Source: Lunularia cruciata (lineage: Eukaryota > Streptophyta > Marchantiopsida > Lunulariales > Lunulariaceae). Taken from it: a stretch of DNA of 64,000 bases. The notes under the pieces were generated by a model. The model was given only the letters and a program-made list of their open reading frames with translations. It searched no databases and was not told where the DNA came from. Both the position numbers and the translations under genes were made by a program. Below are positions 48,998 through 60,715 of the stretch, one piece after another (the first letter of the stretch is position 1; every line of letters starts with the position of its first letter). The stretch lies in NCBI GenBank assembly GCA_948567375.1, contig OX419761.1, forward strand, positions 54,314,501 through 54,378,500. The letters run 5' to 3'.

Positions 48998-49095
48998 ATA
49001 ACTCAGAATCAGAGGAAGCAAGTGAATTAAAGCTTCCTTTGATTCTGAGTTATAACCGGAGTTAGTGAATATGGAATATTCACTAACTCCGGTTA
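48998..49095. repeat. Two adjoining hairpins (inverted repeats)
   Basis: Hairpin 1: ATAACTCAGAATC at 48998 pairs with GATTCTGAGTTAT ending near 49053; a GAGGAAGC/GCTTCC extension lengthens the stem. Hairpin 2 (49053-49095): TAACCGGAGTTAGTGAATA pairs perfectly with its complement ending at 49095 around a loop of a few bases. A partial direct copy of the first arm (AGAATTAGAGGAAGCAGGTGA) lies at about 48953. Confidence 0.88.
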
Positions 49096-49456
49096 AGGTT
49101 TTGTGCACATGCTATCATTTTATATTTCTGGATTTTTTTCACTAATCTTTTTTGGGTAATTCTAGATGAAAAATTCTCTTTTTGAAATAGAATTTCCTTT
49201 AGAAGAATATCAGTTTTGTGAAATCATATCACTTTCTATTTCAAGCACATTTTCCAGGATCACCATTACATGAAAATCAACTAGCTCTGTGACAGTAAGT
49301 AGTTACACTCTTTAATTTGGACTCAAAACATAAGGAAATAGCCAAATAGAAGAGAAACTACTCAAGTTATCCATAAGAACATCCACAAAATTATATTTCT
49401 ATTTATAAAGATAATCCGATTTTGAACATAATCTTCACACATTTGAGTAATTGGAC

Positions 49457-49635
49457 CTAACTTGGACAGATAGTAGGTCATATAATATGTGACATGCCCG
49501 TCAATATTATTGAAATCTACTTCCTACATAACGTAAGATGGTCTAACTTGGACGGATAGTAGGTCATATAATATGTGACATGCCCATCAATAATATTATC
49601 TACTTCCTACGTAACGTAACGTAAGATGCTCATCA
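49457..49635. repeat. Tandem duplication, period 86 bp
   Basis: CTAACTTGGAC starts at 49457 and 49543; both copies contain GGTCATATAATATGTGACAT and CTACTTCCTAC. Small differences show it is not brand new. Confidence 0.85.
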
Positions 49636-50689
49636 TCCGGAAGTCTACTAAACTCCTTCAAAATCTAAAACACATGGGAGTTTGCGTTGGATAATCTGTA
49701 AAGTAAAAAGTGATGAAATCCAATATCAAAATTCCCATTCAAAGTGTAGAGAAAAACATATAAACTGTGCAGTTTGAAACAACTTTGAGTAATTTAGAAC
49801 CCGAATTTAACAACCAGTGGCCATTCATAAATTTGGAATTAAAAATTACATACCCTAAGTAGTTGTAATTCGGACCGAAAGAGAACAGACTCTGTTCAAA
49901 ACGTTGGTTATTGAAGACATAATGTGATCCATTTTCTATTAGTGCAATATGCTTCACACGAAGGAAAACAGTATCAACTCTAAAAACAATGAACTGCGAA
50001 ATTCAAACTCGTGTACGTCCAAACTTTGGACGAATAAATACGACAACCTGAAGTTGAACAAAGGTTGGTGAGAATCTTCAATTTTCCAAGGGGAGTATTT
50101 ACTGACTAGAACCTGAATTAGTAGTCTGCAGTTTTACTCGGTTTCCAGGTTTTCCAAGCAAACCTGGAAGTCAATATTCTTACTCAATAGTTTTTTGTTA
50201 ACAAACTCCAAATCGAGTTTTGATCTACTTTTGCCAAACCCAAGAAGTAAAATTTAGAATCAACTCGCTCCTCTGCAAACAAGAGAGAGATTCATTCGAA
50301 CCCAAACCAACTCATCCATAACAACTTGATTAAGACCTCATGAGGGCGAATGATTTTTGAGGTCTATTGTCGTACTCATATGGAAAGAAAAAGGAAAATA
50401 ACGATAGCACTACAGGTTGCAGTACGCGGGGATATGGGAAGGAAAAGCTATAACTTCCACCTGCTCGTTTAGACCTTACGATCCTGGACAGGATGGAGTG
50501 CGGAGATTGCTCATGAGCTTGTCTTGTGCACGGCACACGCCTCAGCCTCCTGTGCGGCATTGAGGCATCCGTCCGGGTGCCACGGCTGCCAAGGCCACGC
50601 TCTCAGTGTTCTACGCACTTCGTTTTCTCCCGAGAGGCGCTGCTTAAAGTTTCCTCTTTTCCCCTTTCTGTCTGTCTGCCTGAGAGGGA

Positions 50690-50728
50690 AGGGAAGGAAA
50701 GGAGGGGAGGGGAGGGGAGGGGAGGGGA
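50690..50728. repeat. (GGGGA)n purine microsatellite
   Basis: Five or six near-perfect GGGGA/AGGGG units with runs of four Gs. On the G-rich strand it could form a G-quadruplex. It lies about 1.1 kb upstream of the iron transporter start codon. Confidence 0.85.
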
Positions 50729-51791
50729 TGGGATATCGATTGCGGCTCTCTTTGGGGTGGTAGTTGGGGAACTAGGTACACCAATGCGTACCATTCTCGA
50801 GCGTTTGAATGTGTACTCGGAGTCGCACGATCTTACTGCGCCTGTACGCGGCCAGATTGGCTATTGGAAGTGCGGTATTTCAGAGATTGTGAACGGTATT
50901 GAATCCTTAAAAAGTATGATTTTAAGCGCGCGTCTGAGCCCTTCTCTCTCGACCATAATCGGCCAGAGGTTGTACAGTTCTCACAGAATCATGGTACTGA
51001 TGAGATCTTTGTAATCAGGAGCTACTCAGACTTCTGTGCTCACAGTTCTCGAGTGCTGAAGCTATTTGTTTAAGTTCTTGATCTTCAACGGTTGATTCTG
51101 AATCTTGTGAGCATCGACGGGAAGTTTCACCGCTGCGGTAAGATTAATTAGAGGAACCTCGAGATCTAGACCTGAATTTTTGGTACCGGAATCCTCGACC
51201 TGGGTCATGAGTTCGACTTGTGCGGTAGTTATCATCATAACTGCTTCAGATATCTTCTTTGTAGGTCCATGCTTGAGCCTGCCGATGTCACGAACTTCGG
51301 GGCAAATTGGACGTGTGACTAATAGTTTCTATCAATTCGACACGAAGATACATATAGCTCTTCCCTTTTAAGCAATTTATTTGCACTCGCAATTTCCTTC
51401 AGTCTACCGGAGTTGTGACGGCAATACCATATGAAGTCGAACATATAGACATGGTCTACAAGAAGACTCTGACTATTGCTCGGACCTGAACTTGGTGGAA
51501 CACAACCATTGACATCTGATACTTCGTACCCCGTCATGGTTGGCACTCTTTCTTGAACTTGAAGGAGATATACTGGACTCTGGTTGACGAGTAGCAGGTT
51601 GAAAGCTAGTAAACTGAGCACGTAGAGATGGTTTTCTGGAGGTTCGTTTGGGTATTTAAGGAAGAGGGAGAAGACTTGGCCACCTTATGAGCACGACAGA
51701 AAGTGTTAGATAGCGAGTTATAGTGTACGTGTGTTTGCGCGTGTAAGAAGGGAGAGAGCATAGGGCAGGGAGGAATTTTGTTGAGTGTAAC
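50729..51791 (+). promoter_or_regulatory. Upstream region and likely 5' UTR of the VIT-family gene
   Basis: GC-rich gene-island DNA begins at about 50.5 kb. No defined promoter element can be assigned. The 162-codon frame at 50526-51014 crosses the GGGGA microsatellite and is not credited. Confidence 0.4.
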
Positions 51792-54586
51792 ATGTGGAGC
51801 TCCAGGAAGAAGATTCACGAGGCCAACAGGTCAAAATCCAGCCGCGCCGATCTTGCAATTGGTCATGAATCAAGAGTGGAGGTGCAAACTTGGACTGTTT
51901 CTCCGACAAGTAGTCCAAGATGTCCACCAAAGACACCACCCTCACAGCTGATGCAATCTCAAGCTCAAGCTCATTCCCAAACGGATAGGTCCAATCATGG
52001 CATCGTAATGCTCAGCAGCTCCCCGACTATCATTGTATCGAAAGCAGAAGGAGGTCACGTCGGCGACCCAGAATCTCAAGCTCGATTTCCCCAACAACAT
52101 GTTCAGATGTCAAGTCTTGCACCTGGCCACCTAGGTAGTCCAGCCAACTTCCCTTCATCGCCATGGACAGAACCTCAGAATGTGCACATTGAACCACATT
52201 GGCACTATTCCCACAGATCGCCCTGGCTCAGAGCTCTTGTTCTAGGAGCTAATGATGGACTCGTTTCTATAACCTCTTTGATGCTGGGAGTTGGGGCTGT
52301 CAAGAATGACGTGAAGGCCATGATCGTGTCTGGATTAGCAGGCCTTGTTGCTGGAGCTGGTTCCATGGCAATTGGAGAATTTGTTTCAGTCTTCTCCCAA
52401 CGCGACACCGAACTGGTAGCATTTCGCTCCCCCAAAACTAATATTTTCTTCTATGCATGATTTTCAGGTACCTTCTAGTCACATTCTTATAAAGTGTGAG
52501 ATGCTAGCTGTATGTTCTTCCCACAGTTACCTTATTTACGATGTTAGACATCCATATAGACTAGGTCTTCTGAAACTCTTTAAGATTCAGATTGTGACCA
52601 GTGTTCATGAGCGTTCTGAATCAAAGTCAGGGTTGAGTTTACCGTCTAGGTCATCACGCATGGACATATCCATTTGCAAAGTCAAAACTTAACAACGTTC
52701 GTTTATACGACTAGTTACCATGCAGACATTAAATCCTTCTTTCTAACGTTTAGCTACTGTAATTTAATATCTGTCAGTGAAAGATTCCTTCGACATTGAC
52801 GACCTTGAAGGAACCGATCCTGGTAGCTCAGAAGGCGATAATTATGATCTAGGTTAACGTTTAAACTTATGGGATTAATTCCTCTACATCTCAATAATAT
52901 GCAAGCTATATGTACAGTAGCTTTACAGGAGTCATCACACATAGAGAGAGGGCATAGCCATCTGTCGACTCCAAATGTATCGACGGTGTTCAATTCAACT
53001 AGCTCCAATGTAAACGTATAATCCTTCTTTAGCTACTCGAATTTAGATCTATCAGTGACAGATTACTCAGAAATTCACGACCTCGAAGGAACCGACCCTG
53101 GTAGCGTGGAAGGCGATCATAATAACCCAGGTTAACGTTTAAACTTTTGGGACTAATTCCTCTACATCTCAAAGATATAAAAGCTGTGTACAGTAGCTTT
53201 CGAGCTACTGTGGATTTTCCCTATAGTAGCTCGAAACTGGTTAATACGCCAATAATACTCCTTTCTGTAATTGACGATGAATCTACACTATCTCGAACTA
53301 CAGACCTAGCAAGAAGAGAATCTAATCTGGTTCTGAACCCAGCGAAAACATGTGGCAATTGCTTGACCAGGCGGACCTGGAGAAAGAGAGACAGGAGCAT
53401 GCTAAAGGACCGGAAGCCGAGAAACGTGAGCTCGAGGAGCTCACTCAGATTTACGTTGGGCGAGGTTTACCATACTTGCTTGCAAAGCAGGTACTGGATC
53501 CATTTCGAACCATTGCATTGCATTTTGAATCATTGCGTTGCACATTTGGGTGACGGATGCTAGAATGTTAGCATACCAGAACCACAGAAATTTCCTGTGA
53601 TTTTTGTCGACAAAAGGAACCATAATTCTACAGTAAGTTCCACTATGCACTCCCGGCAAGTGGAGACATTTCGGTTATGGGGATTGCCTGGGATATAAAG
53701 TTCACTTGCCTGTTCGATTGACGTATTCAAAAGGAGTTGGTCTTTTTGCTGCCAGGCATGATTGACACAAAATATTATAACGATCTCCATTTTGGTGCAT
53801 GCCATGAGTATCCTTTGAATTGGGGACATCTATTGCAGGTAGCCGTAGTTCTGACGAAAAGATTTGTAGTGCACAGGTAGCGGTGGAGCTGTCGAAAGGC
53901 GATGTCTTGAAGGTGCATGCTCGCGATGAGCTCGGCATCGATGTCGATGCTCTTTCCAACCCTTTACAGGTAAAACTTACTCCTTCGAATTCGAAACGTG
54001 AAATTGGTGCTGTTAATTATATATCCACAACACTTGTACTGGTTCCGTGGGTGGTCAAAATTTAGTCGACATGAAGAGTTCCAAACTAATCGTTCTTCCC
54101 GCCACTCATGAGAAGGCCTTCGATTACCCTTTCTATCTCGCGAGGGTTATTTCAAGTAGTATCGGTAAGCAGCTGTGCATATAGACTTAACACTGTCAGT
54201 TAATGTCGGTCTGTTCGTTGGATACAGGCGGCGCTAGCATCGTCTCTGGCATTTTCTCTCGGTGGCGGAGTTCCTCTTCTTGCAGGTATGTGCTGCTACG
54301 TGAGATTTCTCCACAGGAATCCGCAGGTGATCACAAAGTGTTTACTAATTCCTCAACGTGCAACGTGTGTATGGATTGACCAGGGTCGTTCATACGAAGC
54401 TATCACGTACGACTTGGGGTGGTGGTGGCGGTATCTTCAATTGCGTTAGCGGCGTTTGGGGCGGCAGGAGCCCGATTAGGAGGGGCTCCAATGACTAGAG
54501 CTGCGTTTAGAGTATTGATAGGGGGATGGATGGCTATGCTTTTGACATATGGAGTTCTCACGCTCCTGGGCATATCAGGTTTGTGA
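51792..54586 (+). CDS. Vacuolar iron transporter (VIT/CCC1) family protein with cytosolic metal-binding domain (5 exons)
   Basis: Exons 51792-52415, 53371-53490, 53877-53969, 54228-54285 and 54384-54586, all GT-AG and phase-consistent, giving 365 residues. Residues 1-140 form a polar, Ser/Pro/Gln-rich N-terminal extension. TM1 (146-170) contains LGANDGLVS and TM2 (177-204) contains SMAIGEFVSV, both VIT signatures with conserved Asp155 and Glu196. Residues 205-275 are a soluble acidic insertion (EKRELEELTQIYVGRGLP..LAKQVAVEL..HARDELGID), the position and style of the VIT metal-binding domain. TM3-TM5 follow, ending GISGL. VIT/CCC1 proteins move Fe2+ or Mn2+ into vacuoles in exchange for protons; the substrate here is inferred. 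The first intron (955 bp) holds an exon-like tandem duplication. Confidence 0.9.
52730..53203 (+). repeat. Intronic tandem duplication in the VIT-family gene, period about 278 bp
   Basis: Two diverged copies (about 52730-52925 and 53008-53203) share TAGCTACT, ATCTRTCAGTGA, GGAACCGA, CCTGGTAGC, GTTAACGTTTAAACTT and CCTCTACATCTCAA blocks. Each copy contains an open 25-codon stretch (LEGTDPGS.EGD) bounded by AG and GT. In the gene's own phase, copy 1 would add a stop; in copy 2 a 60-nt segment (53072-53131 approx.) would stay open. Confidence 0.75.
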
Positions 54587-56877
54587 AAGTGCAGTACTTA
54601 AGTATTTCGAGTATAGAAATAGAAACGGATAGAATTGAGAGATTGGTTCCTGTGAGCAAAGATTTCACTGTAGCTGACGAACAGACTTATTTTCTGCCGC
54701 GTGAATCATCAAGAGAGTGGTCAAATCTGCAGTCAAGTTGGAGATTTTACATACCATGTGGAAGGTGATCATGAGCCACGTAAGCCTTAATATTGAACGC
54801 TTATAATCGTAGCGAGAAGTTGGCCTCCATTTCAATCGTTTGTTGTGACTCGGTGTGCATATTTAGTAAAGCTGCTCCGCGCTTCACAATTGCACAGGTA
54901 TGAGTTGTCACCGTTAGGTTCTAACAGAATCCACATGTCAGCATGGCCTGACTGTTCCACTAAAAAGGTAATGCGGGCACATTTGGACGCGCAAAAAGAT
55001 GGAGACGTTACCAGATGACATGCCCCAAGCACCCAGTACTGTGCTGCAAAAGAGGCCAAATTGATCGTGAAGAAACTACGCTATCACTGCGACTGTTCCC
55101 TGACAAGGAATCCCAGGCATCCTTCCGTCTTCATGTGCACTTGCGAAAGCCCCTTGGGCGTGTTCGGTCTCTTATATTCAGAAAGATCACCGTATGGTCA
55201 CCATAAACACAAAATAATGTTCCTGAACCGGCAGGTGACTCTCACACAACTCGTGATTTGTCCGAAGAACCATCCATGTCAACTTTCTCTTCACTCACTC
55301 AGTAGAAAGGTTCACCACTTATACAGGCGAAGTAGTTGGTGTAAGAACACGATGTGCCGGTGGTCACTCTGTTTCGGATATACCCTCCGGCTGAGTTCAC
55401 GTCACAGACAGTTTAAAAAGAGTTTTGTGTTGGCGAGAGCCGGTCGGCTGCTTATGTGTGGTCTTCGTCATCGTCAAAGTCAAAGATGGAAGAATGGGCG
55501 TCGGTCCACAAACAACCACTGCCATATGTTAGTTCCAGCAATGGCAATGAGGTCTCGCATTCACGAGAAAATTGAAGTGGACGCCAAGGCATTTAAAAGC
55601 CTAGGAAATTCAGCAAGTACAAATTCAGTAATGGTACCGAAAATCTAGAAAAAATTCGGTTTCACATCCACATGACCAGGCCATGTATGACATGACTGCA
55701 CATATTGAGCGATGACCATAAAACTCGTTACTTTGGACACTTTCATATCCACGTCCTTCCATTTCCAAGTCTTGTACACATAATACACCCGAATCTATCA
55801 TACAGTCCAAAGGACTATTCAGTTGAACAGTCCGATGAACAAACATGAACGGAAAGACACTCGTACTTCACAGGAGTTGTTTGCGAATATCTTCTCTCAT
55901 TACCCCAAAAGCGAGGTGGCTGCAACAACCCTGAACTCCTTTGTGTGTCATATTGTATTACCCAGTGCAATCACGATGTTCTGTATCAGGCCTTTACAGG
56001 AACACTACTTTTATTACGAAAATGAAGTACTTATTTCAACCGTAGACTCCGGGTCCCAGACTAGTAAGACGGAGCAATTACGTCTGCTCTAATATGTCCA
56101 GGACAAGGCAAATAGCTAACCACATACTGCAAATTGAATGGTCGAGGTATGAGACATGCGAAAACATTTCTTATAAGTAAAGAAACTTTTGAAGATGAGA
56201 GGTGATCATGCGGGGTGACTAGGACCACTAAATCTATTAGTCCAAGAGTGACCCAAACGCAACATCTTTTAGTAGATACTTAGAAAGTAAGCACGATTGA
56301 GTCAGATTAACTGATGGACTGAGCTCGCTAAAACTATGATCCCTTGATTCTAAAAGAATTTGAAGAATACCACGCAATTACGCGAATTATTCATAGCAAT
56401 CTAAACAATCAATGTCAAAAACTGGTTAGGCTTTTTGGTTGAATTTCTCTTTACAAATACCTTCTTGGAAAATGAAGCTGCATCCCATGCTGAGGAGAGG
56501 AGAGGACCCTTCAAGGTGATTTGACGCGTCCACTCCCTCCATAGTAGCAACCTGCTGATGCTTTTACTAGATTTGGAACTGTGTAAACTGAACATGTGTT
56601 GCCAGACTATGAAAGGATTTCCTCTAATGGCAATTGAATTGCAATAACCGTTTTACAGTCAATAATATCTACCACACTCAGTTATCCTCAGGGTTTCCAT
56701 GCTTGGAGGGCTTTGGGCCAAAACCAAAAATTTGAGCTGGGGCTCGCTCTCTCCCTGCACATTAACAGTCACTGGCGGATGGATGCTGCCAATGCTCTGT
56801 AGCACCACCTGCTTTGCTTGGACTTGCCAATAATCTAGATTTAAAATGAAGCTTGTTTTAACGTAAAGCAGGCGACC
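54587..56877. other. Intergenic region between convergent VIT-family and SH3P genes
   Basis: Includes both 3' untranslated regions. The 195-codon + strand frame at 55061-55648 is long but its composition (Cys/His/Arg-rich, no known domain) looks accidental. No other gene recognised. Confidence 0.45.
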
Positions 56878-59800
56878 CTAAGGATTTTCTGCCACCTTGC
56901 TTGCTGGAACGCGTTGCCGCGACTCCACATAAGTAGAAGGAAACCAGCCAGCCCTTCCTTTACATTCACCTTCCGACCAACCCGTAGGTGAGACCTGCCA
57001 ACCGATACCAATTTCCGTGAGGTCTTGTGATACAAGCTCCTACTTTCACTTTCAAATGATTTACGAGAAGAAACCTGAAGCATAGCGCTGGAACTTTGCC
57101 TACAGTGGATGACCTAACTCATTACGAGGACAAAACCAACCAGCTTCACATTTGCGCACTCGGAGCAGAAGCCGTTGGAAGAACGGGGGATCCAGAACCT
57201 ACTAAGTAGGGAACAAACAACGTGCGTATGAAATGCTAGTATGGACGTGTGCAAATTGGATTGAAGCAAGGAAATACACAAGTAACGATAAGTGATAGAA
57301 AGACACGACTGACTCTGACACCACCCAGCTTTATATGCAGATAATATGAACCACCAGAGACAAAGAAAGGTTCACAATTGCATCAGAAGTGCAAAAGCTC
57401 AAACGAGAACCAGCATGCGCAGGCGATTGTCGGCACAAACCTGACGCACGACCACATAGTCACCAACATTTAAGCTTAGCTCCCCTTCTGACTCGGCTTC
57501 GAACCCGTGCATGACCTGAGAAACATTGATAACTCTCCGCTTCAGAACTAGCAATAGATCTTTTTACTACGAGATAACAATAGAATGAACCACCGTCAGA
57601 GAAACATTGATAACTCTCCGCTTCAGAACTAGCAATAGATCTTTTTACTACGAGATAACAATAGAATGAACCACCGTCAGACGTAACCTGGATAATCTCT
57701 TCAGGATGACGGTAAGTCATGAGGTGCTACAAGACGGAGGAGGTAAGTAATGGACTGGCAGCGAATAGGTGCTCTTATAGCGATAAGGACTGATGTAGCA
57801 CTGATACTGATCTACTCCAGACCCAGAACTCATCGAATGTATGAATGTACAGCTCGAATTCAGTCGGAGTAGAAGTCCTCTCTCAATCTGTCTATCTTGC
57901 AGTTAGAGGAGGCAAGCCGAAAGGGGTAGAAGGCATAACAAGGGCATTCAGCCCAGATACTCGAAACAATTCAGCTATCTTCGAACAAGTTGTTCCGTAG
58001 TGGGACTCAGGCAAGACAGTTGAACTTCAAATTATTATATCCAAGTAATTACCTCAGCCAAGAAATACATTGCTTTCTGGGTATGTGTAGCGTTTGCACC
58101 AGATGTGACACCAGCGCCATGAGAGGCATTTGGACGACCACCATTGGATTTGATATCGTCATAAGATGGAGGTGCCATGAAAGTGTCCACAACAGGAGTA
58201 CCTGCTGTGATTGGTGGCGCTGACTCGCTTCGTTGACGCTCAGAGACCATCTGGTCGTTACAACGGGTCAGTAAGTTGAAAACCCAGCAATCATGAGTAC
58301 TTTCACATTCATAACTACAAACCGACTAGATTTTCATCGATTATCATCTAGACGCGTAGCCAAGGGTCGGTGACAACATATACCTGCGCTTGAAGTTGGT
58401 CTAAAATCTCGGTAACACGTTGATGATAAGTTCGTTCAGCTTCCACCTGCATAGTGGATTTGATGATAACAGGAGTCAGATGAACTCACCATAAAACCAT
58501 GAATATATGAAAAGATGGCCAGTACGTCTATCCTACGACAGAAACGCTTGCAGGAGGATCAACACCTCTCATAGACTTATTGCTACCGTAGACAGAATGT
58601 CGTGAAAACATCAACAATGCACGCTACAACATTATTTCTAGGAAGCACTATAACGAATTACAATGTGAGGGCAACATAGGCGCATACTACTTCCACAATT
58701 CGTTCCTAGTTCCAATATCTTTGGCCACTCAACACACAGACTGGACAAATTACCATATCTTTCATACCTGTCTACACCTATCAACTTGTCTCACTGCACA
58801 GTCTCTCTGGAAATGTTTAGCAAATTCACCATGGCAATCAACCGCTGTAGGGTGAGTCGTTGCTGTTGGGCTTCGACAGCAGTCATGGCAGCTGCCGCTT
58901 CCTTGCCTAAAACAGCCATGGCCGAGGCAAGTTCTCCCATCTTTGCCTCAGCCACTTGCAACTTAACAGTGTTCTCAGGATTTGCACCAGCTTCTCGCTG
59001 TTTTATCTGCCTCCTTCCCACGTCGGTCGCCTGCAATAAAACTTTGAGTAAGTAATCTGCGACGATATTTCAAGTATGAGAAACGCTGAGGTACTACAGT
59101 ACAATTATGTAAAGACAGACTGGAAACCCGGGATAAACCCGAGGACCAAGTCACACCTGAGCTTCAGCCTCCTGTCGCAGGCGGTCATATCGCTGGGTTA
59201 AATGACGGGCATCTTCCAACGGTGCCCCCATCACCATTGCCCTCAGGGGTTCGGCAACCTGTACAAACACATCGGTGCAGATATGGGTTTAGCGTAGCAA
59301 TCCAATGTAGTTTCCGAGGTATAATAAACGTTGACAGACAGCCAAATACACTCTTGTCATTACACGCAAGAGTATGGCACCGTACTAGTAGTAACTGTGA
59401 GCAAAAAAGTGTTCCCTGGCTGTATTGGAGCGCCTACTGTTCCATGTACTGTTTGACCTGATGATAGAACATGTTGGAAGACGTGGAGAGATTATGACAG
59501 GTGAAGACAAAGAATATTTGATAGCCAGACTAGGGCTTTTAGCGCAGTACTCGGATCATCCCAGCTCTTAAGCTCGGCTCTTTTTGAGTACCTGTGTGCC
59601 AAGAGCTCGATGCAAAATTTCGCGCTCCCTTTCCATCCCAGCTCGTGCATTACCATGATGTAGCGAGGCCCTGGCAAGGGCACCACCGACACCGGGACTC
59701 TCTGTTGCATATCGCTTACAGTCATCTGAAAGCTTGATCGCTGCGAGCCAATAGATGGATTTGTCAGATGCCTGCTCTGAGAGGCATTGAGCACTCGGTT

Positions 59801-60715
59801 ACATAGTTTCATGCATAAAAAGGCCGTGACAAAATTCACTGATTTCCATCGCTCATCACTCACCAACTTCTTGCTGCTTGGCACCGGTTGTTATTAGGCC
59901 TTCGACACCCCTAACAATTTCCCGCTGGTAATGCTGCGATTACAAAAGAGCGACGATCTTGAGCCTGATACGTGTAACGCCGTAGAGCCCTAAACGCCTT
60001 CAGAAGGAATGACATCTGAAATATGATTAAGGAAAGCATGGAGGCTTAACCTTGAGAACCAAGAGGCTAGTCAATAACTGGCCTGAGGCTACACTGCCAA
60101 GCCAAATTCGTGAGGCATACCTTTCCAGCTCTAGTGGACGTGTAAAGGCGCTCTAGCTGTTGATGCCGTTGGAGTTCGGCCTCATCGGTAATTACATTGT
60201 CCTGCGACCCTCCGCCGGTAAATTGTTTCAAAACGGCCTGCAACAGAAGTGTTCATGTTACGACCCACCGGACACATCGTTTATACAGAAGTATCAAGAA
60301 AGCAAAAGAGACCAGTACTGTAGGCACGTAATTTGCAGTAGTATCTCAAAATCTCTTGGATCCATAAGAAATGCAGGGAACTTGCTGCACGTCCCATGAC
60401 GATGATCAAGATTAAGGACTGATCGACTTCAAATTTGAGAGAGAGAGAGAAACGCTGGGTACAGATTTTCGGCGACATGAAGAAAGAAGTTCACAGACCG
60501 GCAAGTGGGGCCGGATCGGATCTTAGCTATTAGGAGACCAGCTGACATGTTTAAAGACCAGAGAGGTTATAATAAGCCCGTGTGTAAACTAAATTGATAG
60601 GACAAGCCTGAAATCCTAGCCGTCACGACATATATCAACTGGAAACTGGCGTCACCTGTTGTTGTTTCGCTACACTTTCTCTGAACTTGCTTGCTTGCTT
60701 CCTAAGAGCGTCCAT
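56878..60715 (-). CDS. BAR and SH3 domain protein of the plant SH3P family (10 coding exons)
   Basis: Minus-strand exons: 60715-60656, 60237-60121, 59933-59864, 59740-59592, 59258-59157, 59030-58830, 58446-58384, 58250-58053, 57515-57441, 56994-56878. All are GT-AG and in phase, giving 383 residues, in the range of Arabidopsis SH3P1-3. It starts MDALRKQASKFRESVAKQQQ. Residues 1-250 are the helical BAR-type region (QREIVRGVEGLITTG, YDRLRQEAEAQATDV, LGKEAAAAM). A flexible linker follows, then a C-terminal SH3 (about 313-369) with MYFLAEV, ESEGELSLNVGDYVVV and GWSEGECKGRAGWFPSTYVE. Plant SH3Ps bind curved membranes and act in clathrin traffic, cell-plate formation and autophagy. A TTTTCTGCAG acceptor two bases before the ATG implies an intron in the 5' UTR. 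Confidence 0.95.
57518..57679 (-). repeat. Exact 81-bp tandem duplication in the last-but-one SH3P intron
   Basis: Copies 57518-57598 and 57599-57679 look identical. The left copy runs into the acceptor of the exon at 57515, so the CTGAG acceptor context is partly duplicated. The only complete acceptor next to coding sequence is the one at 57516-57517. Confidence 0.92.

Larger units (their letters stand above)
47587..50500. other. AT-rich intergenic DNA
   Basis: No gene recognised. Notable contents are the paired hairpins at 48998-49095 and an 86-bp tandem duplication at 49457-49635. Confidence 0.5.

Noticed and set aside
50526-51014. 162-codon + strand frame upstream of the VIT-family gene
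   Set aside because: Runs through the GGGGA microsatellite; no known domain; better explained as leader or promoter.
55061-55648. 195-codon + strand frame
   Set aside because: No recognisable domain, odd Cys/His/Arg-rich composition and no supporting splice or homology pattern.
59492-59884. 130-codon minus-strand frame as a separate gene
   Set aside because: It overlaps SH3P exon 4 in a different frame, and the in-frame splicing of that exon fits the family.
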